Assembly (NCBI GenBank): GCA_003978075.1
Contig: QOAM01000038.1
Location: forward strand, 1 to 15,668
DNA length: 15,668 nt
Origin: Thermodesulfatator sp.
Lineage (GTDB): Bacteria > Desulfobacterota > Thermodesulfobacteria > Thermodesulfobacteriales > Thermodesulfobacteriaceae
Reading direction: 5' to 3'
The notes under the pieces were generated by a model. It was not told where the DNA came from and searched no databases. It saw only the letters and a program-made list of their open reading frames with translations. Positions 8,002 to 14,885 of this stretch are shown piece after piece; positions within the stretch are counted from its first letter, which is position 1, and the number at the start of each line of letters is the position of its first letter. The position numbers were made by a program, and so were the translations under genes.

Positions 8002-8871
8002 GTGCCCCCCTCTAGGCTTTCCCGAGCCCTGGTCCTCCTTGCCTTGGCAGGGCTTCTCGTGGCAGGGATCGGGATCTGGAAGCTCTATCCCTCCCGTATC
8101 CTCCTTTCCCTGCTCTCTCCGGTCTTCAAGAGGGTTTCAGGGCTGGGAGAGGCCCTCCGAGGGGGGATGGAAAAATATGTCCTCCTCCTAAAGGTGCGCC
8201 GCGAGAACCAACAGCTCCTTGAGGAGAACGCCCTTTTAAAGAGCCGACTGGTGGAACTCCAAGACCGGTTGACCCTCTGTAAGGCCCTTGCGGAGATAGA
8301 AAAGTCCGGACTCTTTCGGCACTACCCGCGGGTTATGGCCCGGGTCATCTATCACCCTTTGTCTCCCTTCGAGGGCCTACTCCTTATCGACAAAGGGGAA
8401 GCCGATGGTTTGGCCCCGGAGATGCCGGTGGTAAGTTTAAGTGCCCCCCATCCCGGGGCCCTGGTAGGCCAGGTGGTGGAGGTGAGTGCCCATTACGCTC
8501 GGGTCCTCCCCTTGACCCATCCCCAGAGCTCGGTGGATGTCTATACCCTTCGATCCGGAGAGAGGGGCCTTCTTCGGGGGAGGGGGCTGGGCCAGCCCCT
8601 CCTCCTGGATTATGTCCCTTACGGAGCAGACTTCCGCGTGGGAGATCTTTTGGTAACCTCAGGGCTGGACGCCCTCTATCCCCGGAATCTACTGGTGGGG
8701 CGGGTGGTGCGCATTCGTCCGGAGAGGCGTCAGGGCTTCTTCCAGACCATCGAGGTGAGGCCCCTGGTGGATCTGCGCCGCCTTTCTTATGTAGCAGTAC
8801 TCATCAAACCCTCGGAGACCCCTGGCCTTTCCAGAGGTCTCCCGAAAAAAGGCGGCTTTGAAACTCCATAA
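8002..8871 (+). CDS. mreC: Rod shape-determining protein MreC
   Basis: Bitopic inner-membrane protein whose periplasmic part binds and activates PBP2 in the elongasome. The 289 residues show a short cytosolic tip, one membrane helix (about 8-26), a coiled coil (about 60-101) and then the beta-rich MreC core. The core carries recognisable blocks such as GALVGQVVEV, LLLDYVPYGADFRVGDLLVTSG and NLLVGRVV. The start is GTG at 8002, 3 nt after the mreB stop. No Shine-Dalgarno is visible there, so translation is probably coupled to mreB. Starting later would remove the membrane helix. The tail after residue about 270 is short and low in conserved features. Confidence 0.96.
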   Translation: MPPSRLSRALVLLALAGLLVAGIGIWKLYPSRILLSLLSPVFKRVSGLGEALRGGMEKYVLLLKVRRENQQLLEENALLKSRLVELQDRLTLCKALAEIEKSGLFRHYPRVMARVIYHPLSPFEGLLLIDKGEADGLAPEMPVVSLSAPHPGALVGQVVEVSAHYARVLPLTHPQSSVDVYTLRSGERGLLRGRGLGQPLLLDYVPYGADFRVGDLLVTSGLDALYPRNLLVGRVVRIRPERRQGFFQTIEVRPLVDLRRLSYVAVLIKPSETPGLSRGLPKKGGFETP

Positions 8872-8908
8872 GGGGTGAAACACCAAGGGAAAGGGCTTTT
8901 CTAGGGGG

Positions 8909-8929
8909 TTTCCTTCGGTGAAAAGGGGA
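8909..8929 (+). promoter_or_regulatory. Small UUCG hairpin next to the mreD Shine-Dalgarno
   Basis: The 66-bp mreC-mreD gap ends with a possible hairpin: TTTC-C, TTCG loop, G, bulged T, GAAA (8909-8923). It touches the AGGGGA Shine-Dalgarno at 8924-8929, which is 8 nt before the GTG start. CTTTTC at 8896-8901 is a perfect complement of GAAAAG at 8920-8925, so an alternative pairing reaching the first G of the Shine-Dalgarno is possible. The stems are short, so a regulatory role is speculative. Confidence 0.2.
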
Positions 8930-8937
8930 AGAGAGCC

Positions 8938-9414
8938 GTGAGACTCTGGGGCCTTCTGGCCGTTCTTTTCCTGCTGGAATTCCTGGGGCGGGAGGTGTTC
9001 CGTATTTACTTTGGAGAGCCCCTCTTGGCTGCCACCTTCTACCTTTTCCTCCGCACCCGGGATCCTCGGCGGGAATTGACCGCGGCCCTTTTTTGGCTCC
9101 TTGAGGCCTGGCTCAGGGCCCATTTTTGGGAGACTTTCTTGACCACCCTCGTGGTTTTCGGACTCAAAAAGGCCTCTATCCAAAAGTTTGACCTCCGGAA
9201 CTATTACTCCTTTCTTCTCCTCTCCTTGACCTTCATCTTGATCTGGGGTGCTCTTTCCGAGGGACTTTTCCCCTACATCTTTGAGAGGTCCTTCCCCGCC
9301 CGTTGGGGGCTCTGTTACCTCAAATTCGTAAGCCTTACCGCTGTCTGGTACGGAATTATCTTCGCCTTGCATTTCTTGCGAAAAGAAGAATTCGTTCTAG
9401 AAAGGTTCAGATGA
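8938..9414 (+). CDS. mreD: MreD-like integral membrane protein
   Basis: Small polytopic membrane protein in the mreD position, probably the MreD partner of MreC in the elongasome. The 158 residues contain about five hydrophobic stretches (roughly 2-16, 27-38, 46-75, 85-108 and 125-146) separated by basic loops, which fits MreD in size and topology. I see no diagnostic sequence motif, and MreD is poorly conserved in general, so the assignment rests mainly on gene order. It starts at GTG 8938 behind AGGGGA. The stop overlaps the mrdA start as ATGA (9411-9414), indicating translational coupling. The alternative is an unrelated membrane protein that replaced mreD. Confidence 0.75.
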   Translation: MRLWGLLAVLFLLEFLGREVFRIYFGEPLLAATFYLFLRTRDPRRELTAALFWLLEAWLRAHFWETFLTTLVVFGLKKASIQKFDLRNYYSFLLLSLTFILIWGALSEGLFPYIFERSFPARWGLCYLKFVSLTAVWYGIIFALHFLRKEEFVLERFR

Positions 9415-11249
9415 TTTCTCCTAAGTTGTCTGAAATTTTTCAAAAAAGGCTGATAGTATTTTTCTATCTGGTTGCCTTTGTCTTTTCACTCCTTTTAATG
9501 AAGCTTTTTTACCTGCAGGTAGTCAAATATTCCTATTTTATGCGTCTAGCGCGGGAGCGCACCTATGATCGTTTGTTTATCCCTGCTCCTCGGGGGCGGA
9601 TTTTTGATCGCCGGGGGCTGCTGTTAGCCGGGGATCGGCCAGTCTTCAACATTTATTTGGATCCCCGCTATCTCCGCGGACGCGAGGACCAAGTTCTTCA
9701 CAGGCTGGCCCGGATCCTGGGGGAGGACTTCCACCGGCTCAAGACCGACTATCTCCTGCGCAAAAGGGAAGCCTATGGGGAGGTCCTCTTACGCAGGCGC
9801 CTCGATCAGGATGTGGTGGCCCGCTTGGAGGCCCGCCGCTATTTCCTGCCCGGCATCCGTATCGAAGCCCGGCCGGAGAGGTACTACCCTCTGGGTCAGG
9901 CCTTCTTTCACCTCTTGGGCTATGTGTCTCCCATAACCCGTGAAGAGTTGCGCCGCTTGAAGGCCTTAGGATACGAACCTTCGGACTACCTGGGACGCAT
10001 CGGCTTGGAAAAGGTTTACGAGGACCTCCTGCGCGGAAAAAAGGGGGAAAGGGAGGTAGAGAGGGACGCCTTTGGGCGCGTGGTGAAGATCGTGAGCGAG
10101 ACCCCTCCTCGACCGGGCTACGACCTCTTTCTCACGGTGGAGTCCCCCCTGCAGCAGTATGCCTATCAGCTTTTTGAGGGAAAGTCTGGAGCGGCGGTGG
10201 TCCTCCGGCCCCAGGATGGTGAGGTCCTGGCCTTGGTAAGCGCTCCGGCTCCGGATCCGGAGGGTTTCGTCAAGGGCTGGTCCCCCGAGACCTGGCAGGC
10301 CATTCAAAAGGATCCCCTACACCCCCTTCTCAACAAGGCCCTCCTGAGTTTTCATCCCGGCTCCACCTTTAAGCCGGTGACCCTGCTGGCGGCCCTCGAG
10401 GCCCATCTGGTCACCCCGAAGGAGGTCATCTTTTGTCCCGGTTATCACCGTCTGGGGAGGCGCATCTTCCGCTGTTGGCGGCGTTGGGGACACGGAAAGG
10501 TAGATCTCCTCCGGGCCTTAGCCGAGTCCTGCGACACCTATTTTTATGTGCTCGGGGAGAGGCTGGACATCGATTATCTGGCGGACTTTGCCCGCAGGTG
10601 CGGGTTCGGAAAACCCTCGGGTCTGGGTCTCCCAGGAGAAAGGCCGGGGATTGTGCCGGATCGGAGCTGGAAGAGGGTCCGTTACGGTAGCCGTTGGCAA
10701 AAGGGAGAAACCTTGAATGTGGCCATCGGCCAGGGCTTCCTAGAGGTAAACCTCCTGCAGCTTACCCGCTTTTATGCCGCTCTGGCTAACGGGGGAACCC
10801 TTTGGCGCCCTTGGGTGGTGAAGAAGATTCTGGGGCCGGAGGGAGACCTCCTCCAGGGAAACAAGCCCGAGGTCCTGGGGCGGCTTCCGGTGCACAGAGA
10901 AAACCTGCGCTGGATAATCCGGGGCCTTACTGAGGCCGTGGAGGGGAAGAGGGGCACCGGACGCGCGGCCCAGGTTCCCGGCATCCAAGTGGCGGGCAAG
11001 ACCGGTACCGCTCAGGTGGTGCGGATCAAGACTAAGAAACGCCCAGGTCGTAAGCAAGAAGAGGTCCCTTACCAGGAAAGGGATCACGCCTGGTTTGTGG
11101 CCTTTGCCCCGGTAAAAAGGCCTGAAGTGGTGGTGGGTATCTTCGTGGAACACGGGGGTCACGGGGGCTCCGCCGCCGCTCCTATTGCCGGAAAACTCCT
11201 CAAGTTTTATCTCCAAGGAGAGCTTCCCCAGCCAAGGCCGGGGAGCTAA
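9411..11249 (+). CDS. mrdA: Penicillin-binding protein 2, elongation-specific transpeptidase
   Basis: Class B penicillin-binding protein that cross-links peptidoglycan during lateral wall growth, working with MreC and RodA. The 612-residue product has a short cytosolic start, a membrane anchor (about 13-34) and the PBP dimerisation region with PAPRGRIFDRRG just after it. The transpeptidase domain carries all three active-site motifs: STFK with nucleophile Ser318, SCD at 373-375 and KTGT from Lys530. The ATG at 9411 lies 6 nt after AAAGG and overlaps the mreD stop. In-frame codons farther upstream lie within mreD and have no support. rodA, the usual glycosyltransferase partner, does not follow here and must be elsewhere if present. 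Confidence 0.97.
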   Translation: MISPKLSEIFQKRLIVFFYLVAFVFSLLLMKLFYLQVVKYSYFMRLARERTYDRLFIPAPRGRIFDRRGLLLAGDRPVFNIYLDPRYLRGREDQVLHRLARILGEDFHRLKTDYLLRKREAYGEVLLRRRLDQDVVARLEARRYFLPGIRIEARPERYYPLGQAFFHLLGYVSPITREELRRLKALGYEPSDYLGRIGLEKVYEDLLRGKKGEREVERDAFGRVVKIVSETPPRPGYDLFLTVESPLQQYAYQLFEGKSGAAVVLRPQDGEVLALVSAPAPDPEGFVKGWSPETWQAIQKDPLHPLLNKALLSFHPGSTFKPVTLLAALEAHLVTPKEVIFCPGYHRLGRRIFRCWRRWGHGKVDLLRALAESCDTYFYVLGERLDIDYLADFARRCGFGKPSGLGLPGERPGIVPDRSWKRVRYGSRWQKGETLNVAIGQGFLEVNLLQLTRFYAALANGGTLWRPWVVKKILGPEGDLLQGNKPEVLGRLPVHRENLRWIIRGLTEAVEGKRGTGRAAQVPGIQVAGKTGTAQVVRIKTKKRPGRKQEEVPYQERDHAWFVAFAPVKRPEVVVGIFVEHGGHGGSAAAPIAGKLLKFYLQGELPQPRPGS

Positions 11250-11261
11250 GAGGTTCCGAGG

Positions 11262-11879
11262 GTGCGGTTGTCAAATCCGGGAAGGGAGTTTAAAAAAGCC
11301 CCCATGGAGGCTTATCAGCGCTGGGCCAAGGCCCTCTTTGAGGTGGCCATCCTCAAGCGCCTCAAGCGCACGGGTTACGCTTACCTGGGCACCGGCTCCG
11401 AAAGTATAGCGGAGCACAGCTTTGGGGTGGTCTTCTGCGCCTGGCTTTTGGCCAGCCTGGTCCCCGAGGCCGACACCGATAAGGTCATTCGCATGGCCAT
11501 CCTCCACGACCTGGCCGAGGCCCGCATCGGGGATCTCAACTCCGTGAACAAGCTCTACGATCAAGTGGACGAGGTCCGGGCCTTTCAGGACGCGCTTTCC
11601 GGGTTACCCTTTGAAGAAGAGGCCCTCTCCTTGGTGGAGGAATATCTGGCTCAGGAGACCTTAGAGGCCCGCCTGGCCCACGACGCTGACCAGCTGGACC
11701 TCATGGTCATGCTCAAGGAGCAGCGCGATCTGGGAAACCCTTACGCCCCCCGCTGGCTGGCCTACGCCCAGAAGAGACTCAAGACCCAGGTGGGTCGCCG
11801 GCTAGCTGAGGCCCTCCTCCAGACCGACTGGGCCTCCTGGTGGCTCGATCATTTTGTCTCCCCGGATGAGAAGGCCTGA
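11262..11879 (+). CDS. HD-domain phosphohydrolase, YfbR/HDDC2-like
   Basis: Predicted metal-dependent phosphohydrolase. Family members such as E. coli YfbR are 5'-deoxynucleotidases, so dNMP dephosphorylation is the best guess, but the substrate is inference. The 205 residues keep the HD-superfamily ligands: H52 in ESIAEHSF, H82-D83 in LHDLAE with the family-typical E86 and GDLN, and D141 in AHDADQLD. The start is uncertain. GTG 11262 has AAGAGG 8 nt upstream, while ATG 11304 gives a product 14 residues shorter that begins nearer to the conserved core but has no well-spaced Shine-Dalgarno. It starts 12 nt after mrdA and overlaps the next gene by 14 nt, so it is probably in the same operon. 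Confidence 0.88.
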   Translation: MRLSNPGREFKKAPMEAYQRWAKALFEVAILKRLKRTGYAYLGTGSESIAEHSFGVVFCAWLLASLVPEADTDKVIRMAILHDLAEARIGDLNSVNKLYDQVDEVRAFQDALSGLPFEEEALSLVEEYLAQETLEARLAHDADQLDLMVMLKEQRDLGNPYAPRWLAYAQKRLKTQVGRRLAEALLQTDWASWWLDHFVSPDEKA

Positions 11880-12801
11880 GCTGGCCCTGTGCAGCCGCTG
11901 CGGACGCTGCTTGGCGGTCTGCCCCACCTATCTGGAGACGCGCATAGAAAGGTTCTCCCCGCGGGCCCGGGTGGCCTTGCTAGAAGCCGGTCTGCGGGAC
12001 GAAGAAGCCTTCCACCGCTGTCTGCGGTGTGGAAGGTGTGAAAAGGCCTGCCCCAACCAGGTCCCGCTGGCCCAGACGATGGCCCTCGAAGAAAAAGGTT
12101 TTCCCCTTCTGGGAAAGCTCCTCGCTTTTCTCTCTCCTCCCTGGACCGCTCCCTTTTCCCCTCGCTCGGGAGAGCCCCTCCTCTTTCTTTCCTGTGGCCC
12201 GGCCCTCCTTTATCCCCAGGCCCTGAGAAGATACCTCGCCTTTCTCGAAAGGAGGGGCTACTCTCCGGGGATAAGTCCGGCCCTCTGCTGCGGGCTCCCT
12301 CACCTTTCCCTCGGGGGCCTTAAGGCCTTCCGGGCCCAGGCCGAAAGGATCCTCAGAGAGCTGGAGAGGATTCGGGGGCCGGTGGTCACCCTATGTGCCT
12401 CTTGCTCTTGGACCCTCAAAAAGCTCTATCCTCAAATCTTCCGCGGCACGGAACTTGAGGAAGCCGCCCTTTCTCTGGCTCAAAGAATCTTTGAGGCCAC
12501 GCAATTTCTCTCTCCTTCGCCGGCAGACCTGGACCTCCCTCCCGCAGGAGCCCTACATATCCCCTGTCACCTGGAGGAAAAGCCGGATTTTTCCGATCTT
12601 CCCCAGATAGCGGCCTGCTGCGGAGCCGCCAGTCCCTCCTCCCTCCTGCTTCGGGACCTCCCTCGCCCCTTCCGCCAAGCCCTGCAGGAGATCCGCCCCT
12701 CCACCCTTGTCACGGCCTGCACCGGTTGCTATCTTAAGCTCAAACGCACTCTTCAGGCCCCGCCGGAAATTCGACACTGGGCGGAGTTTTTGGGTGTTTG
12801 A
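11866..12801 (+). CDS. Two-[4Fe-4S] CCG-domain protein, GlcF-like
   Basis: Predicted iron-sulfur electron-transfer subunit of the glycolate oxidase GlcF / heterodisulfide reductase CCG family. In 311 residues it has two ferredoxin-type clusters, CxxCxxCxxxCP at C9-C12-C15-C19 and C52-C55-C58-C62. Two CCG-like halves follow: LSCG...ALCCG with TLCASC, then IPCH...AACCG with ACTGC. There is no signal peptide or membrane segment. GlcF normally works with an FAD subunit (GlcD), but no flavoprotein gene is nearby, so the partner is unknown. ATG 11866 lies inside the end of the HD gene without a Shine-Dalgarno. A TTG 12 nt earlier is also in frame. The 3' end overlaps the radical SAM gene by 8 nt, pointing to linked function. 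Confidence 0.87.
   Translation: MRRPELALCSRCGRCLAVCPTYLETRIERFSPRARVALLEAGLRDEEAFHRCLRCGRCEKACPNQVPLAQTMALEEKGFPLLGKLLAFLSPPWTAPFSPRSGEPLLFLSCGPALLYPQALRRYLAFLERRGYSPGISPALCCGLPHLSLGGLKAFRAQAERILRELERIRGPVVTLCASCSWTLKKLYPQIFRGTELEEAALSLAQRIFEATQFLSPSPADLDLPPAGALHIPCHLEEKPDFSDLPQIAACCGAASPSSLLLRDLPRPFRQALQEIRPSTLVTACTGCYLKLKRTLQAPPEIRHWAEFLGV
12783..12796 (+). promoter_or_regulatory. Ribosome binding site and GTG start of the radical SAM gene
   Basis: GGAG (12783-12786) lies 7 nt before GTG (12794-12796), inside the end of the Fe-S protein gene. An in-frame start at 12707 would add 29 residues that do not resemble the family and would overlap the upstream gene by 95 nt. The GTG is therefore preferred. 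Confidence 0.6.
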
Positions 12802-13723
12802 GCCTTCTTATTTTGAACTTCTGGACTCCGGAGAGATCGAAAAGCGCATCGAGGCCCTTTACGAGCTTCTCCAGCCCTGCCGGCTCTGTCCCAATGAATG
12901 CGAGGTGGATCGCCTTAACGGAGAAAAGGGGATCTGCCGGGTGGGGGATCGGCCCATGGTCTCCAGCTTCGGCCCCCATTTCGGGGAAGAGGCCCCTCTG
13001 GTGGGCTTCGGAGGCTCGGGGACCATCTTTTTCACCTACTGCAATATGGCCTGCGTTTACTGTCAAAACTGGGAGATCAGCCATCTGGGGGAAGGGGAAG
13101 AGGTCTCGGTGGAGAACTTGGCCCGGATCATGCTCCTCCTTCAGGCCCGGGGCTGTCACAACATCAACCTGGTCACTCCCACCCACCAGGTGCCCTTTAT
13201 CGTGGAGGCCCTCAAAATAGCCGCGGAGCAGGGGCTGCGCCTTCCCCTGGTCTATAATTGCGGGGGCTACGAGAGCGTGGAGACCCTGCGACTTCTCGAA
13301 GGACTGGTGGATATTTACATGCCGGATTTCAAGTATGCCGACGCCAAGGTAGCCCTGAAGCTCTCCAAGGTGAAGGGATACCCCGAGGTGGCCCGAGCGG
13401 CCCTGAAGGAGATGCACCGTCAGGTAGGAGACCTGGTCATCCGGGACGGAATTGCCGTGCGTGGACTCCTGGTGCGCCACCTGGTGCTTCCCGGGGGGCT
13501 GGCCGGCACCCGGGAGGTCCTTTCCTTCATCGCCCGGGAGATTTCCCCTGATACTTATGTGAATATCATGGACCAGTACCATCCCTGCGGGGAGGCCTGG
13601 AAGTATCCTCCTCTGGACCGTAGGCTCCAGCCGGAAGAATACGAGGAGGCCCTGCGCATCGCTCAGGAAGTGGGCCTCCGGAGGCTAGACGACCGCCAGG
13701 CCCGCTGGCCTTTTGTGCGATGA
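12794..13723 (+). CDS. Radical SAM protein, PflX/COG1313-like
   Basis: Radical SAM enzyme related to pyruvate formate-lyase activases but of the PflX/COG1313 branch, whose substrate is not established. The 309-residue product has the SAM cluster motif CxxxCxxC at C83-C87-C90 (CNMACVYCQN). An extra N-terminal cysteine set, C29-C32-C36 and C48 followed by GEKGIC-type sequence, is characteristic of this family and may hold a second metal site. Further typical blocks are LVTPTHQVPFI, YNCGGYES, DIYMPDFKYAD, LLVRHLVLPGGLAGT and NIMDQYHPC. No glycyl-radical enzyme gene is in the window, so an activase role is not supported by context. It overlaps the Fe-S gene before it (8 nt) and the phosphatase after it (ATGA), so all three are likely co-translated. 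Confidence 0.92.
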   Translation: MFEPSYFELLDSGEIEKRIEALYELLQPCRLCPNECEVDRLNGEKGICRVGDRPMVSSFGPHFGEEAPLVGFGGSGTIFFTYCNMACVYCQNWEISHLGEGEEVSVENLARIMLLLQARGCHNINLVTPTHQVPFIVEALKIAAEQGLRLPLVYNCGGYESVETLRLLEGLVDIYMPDFKYADAKVALKLSKVKGYPEVARAALKEMHRQVGDLVIRDGIAVRGLLVRHLVLPGGLAGTREVLSFIAREISPDTYVNIMDQYHPCGEAWKYPPLDRRLQPEEYEEALRIAQEVGLRRLDDRQARWPFVR

Positions 13724-14364
13724 GGATCTTTGCCGTCGGCGACATTCACGGCTGTGCCGAGGCCTTAGAGAGATTGCTGGCTCAACTGCCCTTGGATTGG
13801 GAAAGAGACCTCCTTGTCTTTTTGGGAGACTACATCGATCGGGGCCCTGAACCCCGGCGGGCCCTGGAGATGGTCATGGAGCTCTGCGAAGAGCACCCCA
13901 CGCGGACCGTGGCTCTGATGGGGAACCACGAGTGGATGTTCTTGCGCTACCTCCGGGGGATAGAGCCGGAGGTCTTCCTCTTCAACGGGGGGGACCGTAC
14001 CTTGCAGGACTTTTTTGTGGAGGGGCGCTTGGTGGTCCCGGAAAGACACCGTCGATTCTTAGAGGAGCGCCCCCTCTTTTACGAGACCGAGGATTACTTT
14101 TTCGTGCATGCAGGAATCCGCCCCGAGCGCCCTCTTTCCGCCCAGAAGGAAGAGGATCTTCTCTGGATCCGGGAGGGCTTTTACTACTATCCCGGGACCT
14201 TCCCCAAGAAGATCGTCTTTGGACACACCCCCTTTCCTGATGTCCTCCTCCTCCCTGACCGCCTGGGTATAGACACCGGCTGTGTTTACGGGGGAAAACT
14301 CACGGCCATCGAGCTCCCGGCGGAAAAGATCTATCAGGTGGACTGCCCTAGGAGGTGGCCATGA
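13720..14364 (+). CDS. PP1-like metallophosphatase (PrpA/ApaH-type fold)
   Basis: Predicted two-metal phosphoesterase of the bacterial PPP group, which removes phosphate from Ser/Thr proteins or cleaves diadenosine polyphosphates. The 214 residues hold every signature: GDIHG (7-11), GDYIDRG (36-42), GNHE (68-71), the metal His130 in FVHAGI and FGHTP near 167-171. The closing GIDTGCVYGGKLTAIEL block is typical of small bacterial PP1-like enzymes. There is no signal peptide, so it is cytosolic. The ATG overlaps the previous stop as ATGA, and its own stop overlaps the next start the same way. No Hanks-type kinase is in the window, so protein dephosphorylation is a family-based guess. Confidence 0.9.
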   Translation: MRIFAVGDIHGCAEALERLLAQLPLDWERDLLVFLGDYIDRGPEPRRALEMVMELCEEHPTRTVALMGNHEWMFLRYLRGIEPEVFLFNGGDRTLQDFFVEGRLVVPERHRRFLEERPLFYETEDYFFVHAGIRPERPLSAQKEEDLLWIREGFYYYPGTFPKKIVFGHTPFPDVLLLPDRLGIDTGCVYGGKLTAIELPAEKIYQVDCPRRWP

Positions 14365-14885
14365 GCGCCTTTTTCGACGATTATGACGATGAACTTTACG
14401 ATCGTCGGCGGCCTTCCTGGCGGGAGATAGACCGCCGACGCGATCGAAGCGGGTATGCCCGCGTGCGGGAAAAAGTAGAAAAAGAAGGCCCGGACAAGGC
14501 CCTCGAGCGATCCAGGTGGCTCAAAGAAAAATACCTCAAAGAAGTGGAAAAACTCTTTTCTGGAAAAAAGGCCTCTCCGGAACAGGAAAAGGCCTTAAAG
14601 AAGCTCAAAAATGCCTACGGCACTAAGCGCTTTACCCGGGTAGCTCGAGAGTATGTGGAAGCCTACGGCCTCCCGGAGGAGTGGAATCTTCTGCTCCTCC
14701 TTCTCGAGGCCCAGGACGAAGACTTGGTCTGCCGCACCTTGGAATTCTTAAAAGAGCAGGCGGCGGAGAAATCCCCCTTGGAAAGGCAGGGATTTTTAGC
14801 CAAGGTGCGCAGCCTCACCCTAATTTCCGAAAATCCGCGCGTCAAGGGATGCGCGGAAAAGATCCTCGCGGAGATGGGGGCGTGA
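14361..14885 (+). CDS. Unrecognised 174-residue charged helical protein
   Basis: I do not recognise this family. The N-terminus (about 1-20) is strongly acidic with Asp/Tyr, followed by an Arg-rich stretch (about 12-35) and a Lys/Glu-rich predicted helical region (about 35-80). The last 70 residues form amphipathic helices with a run of six Leu near residue 111. Their spacing (LLEAQDEDLV, then ENPRVKGCAEKIL) recalls one or two HEAT-like repeats. It has no signal peptide, membrane segment or catalytic motif, so a binding or adaptor role is possible but unproven. ATG 14361 has an ideal Shine-Dalgarno, GGAGG, 5 nt upstream; the in-frame GTG at 14355 overlaps that site and is unlikely. Both ends overlap neighbours (ATGA with the phosphatase, GTGA with xerD), so it is a real operon member. 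Confidence 0.85.
   Translation: MSAFFDDYDDELYDRRRPSWREIDRRRDRSGYARVREKVEKEGPDKALERSRWLKEKYLKEVEKLFSGKKASPEQEKALKKLKNAYGTKRFTRVAREYVEAYGLPEEWNLLLLLLEAQDEDLVCRTLEFLKEQAAEKSPLERQGFLAKVRSLTLISENPRVKGCAEKILAEMGA

Noticed and set aside
8875..8904. Nine-codon GTG mini-frame after mreC, in frame with mreD
   Set aside because: It ends at TAG 8902-8904, has no Shine-Dalgarno and nothing suggests translation.
9303..9410. Earlier start for mrdA inside the mreD gene
   Set aside because: The extra residues are an out-of-frame reading of mreD. ATG 9411 has a Shine-Dalgarno and the typical ATGA overlap.
12794..13723. Radical SAM gene as part of an AmmeMemoRadiSam (AMMECR1/Memo) set
   Set aside because: The motifs fit COG1313/PflX and not the AmmeMemoRadiSam enzyme, and no Memo or AMMECR1 gene is nearby.
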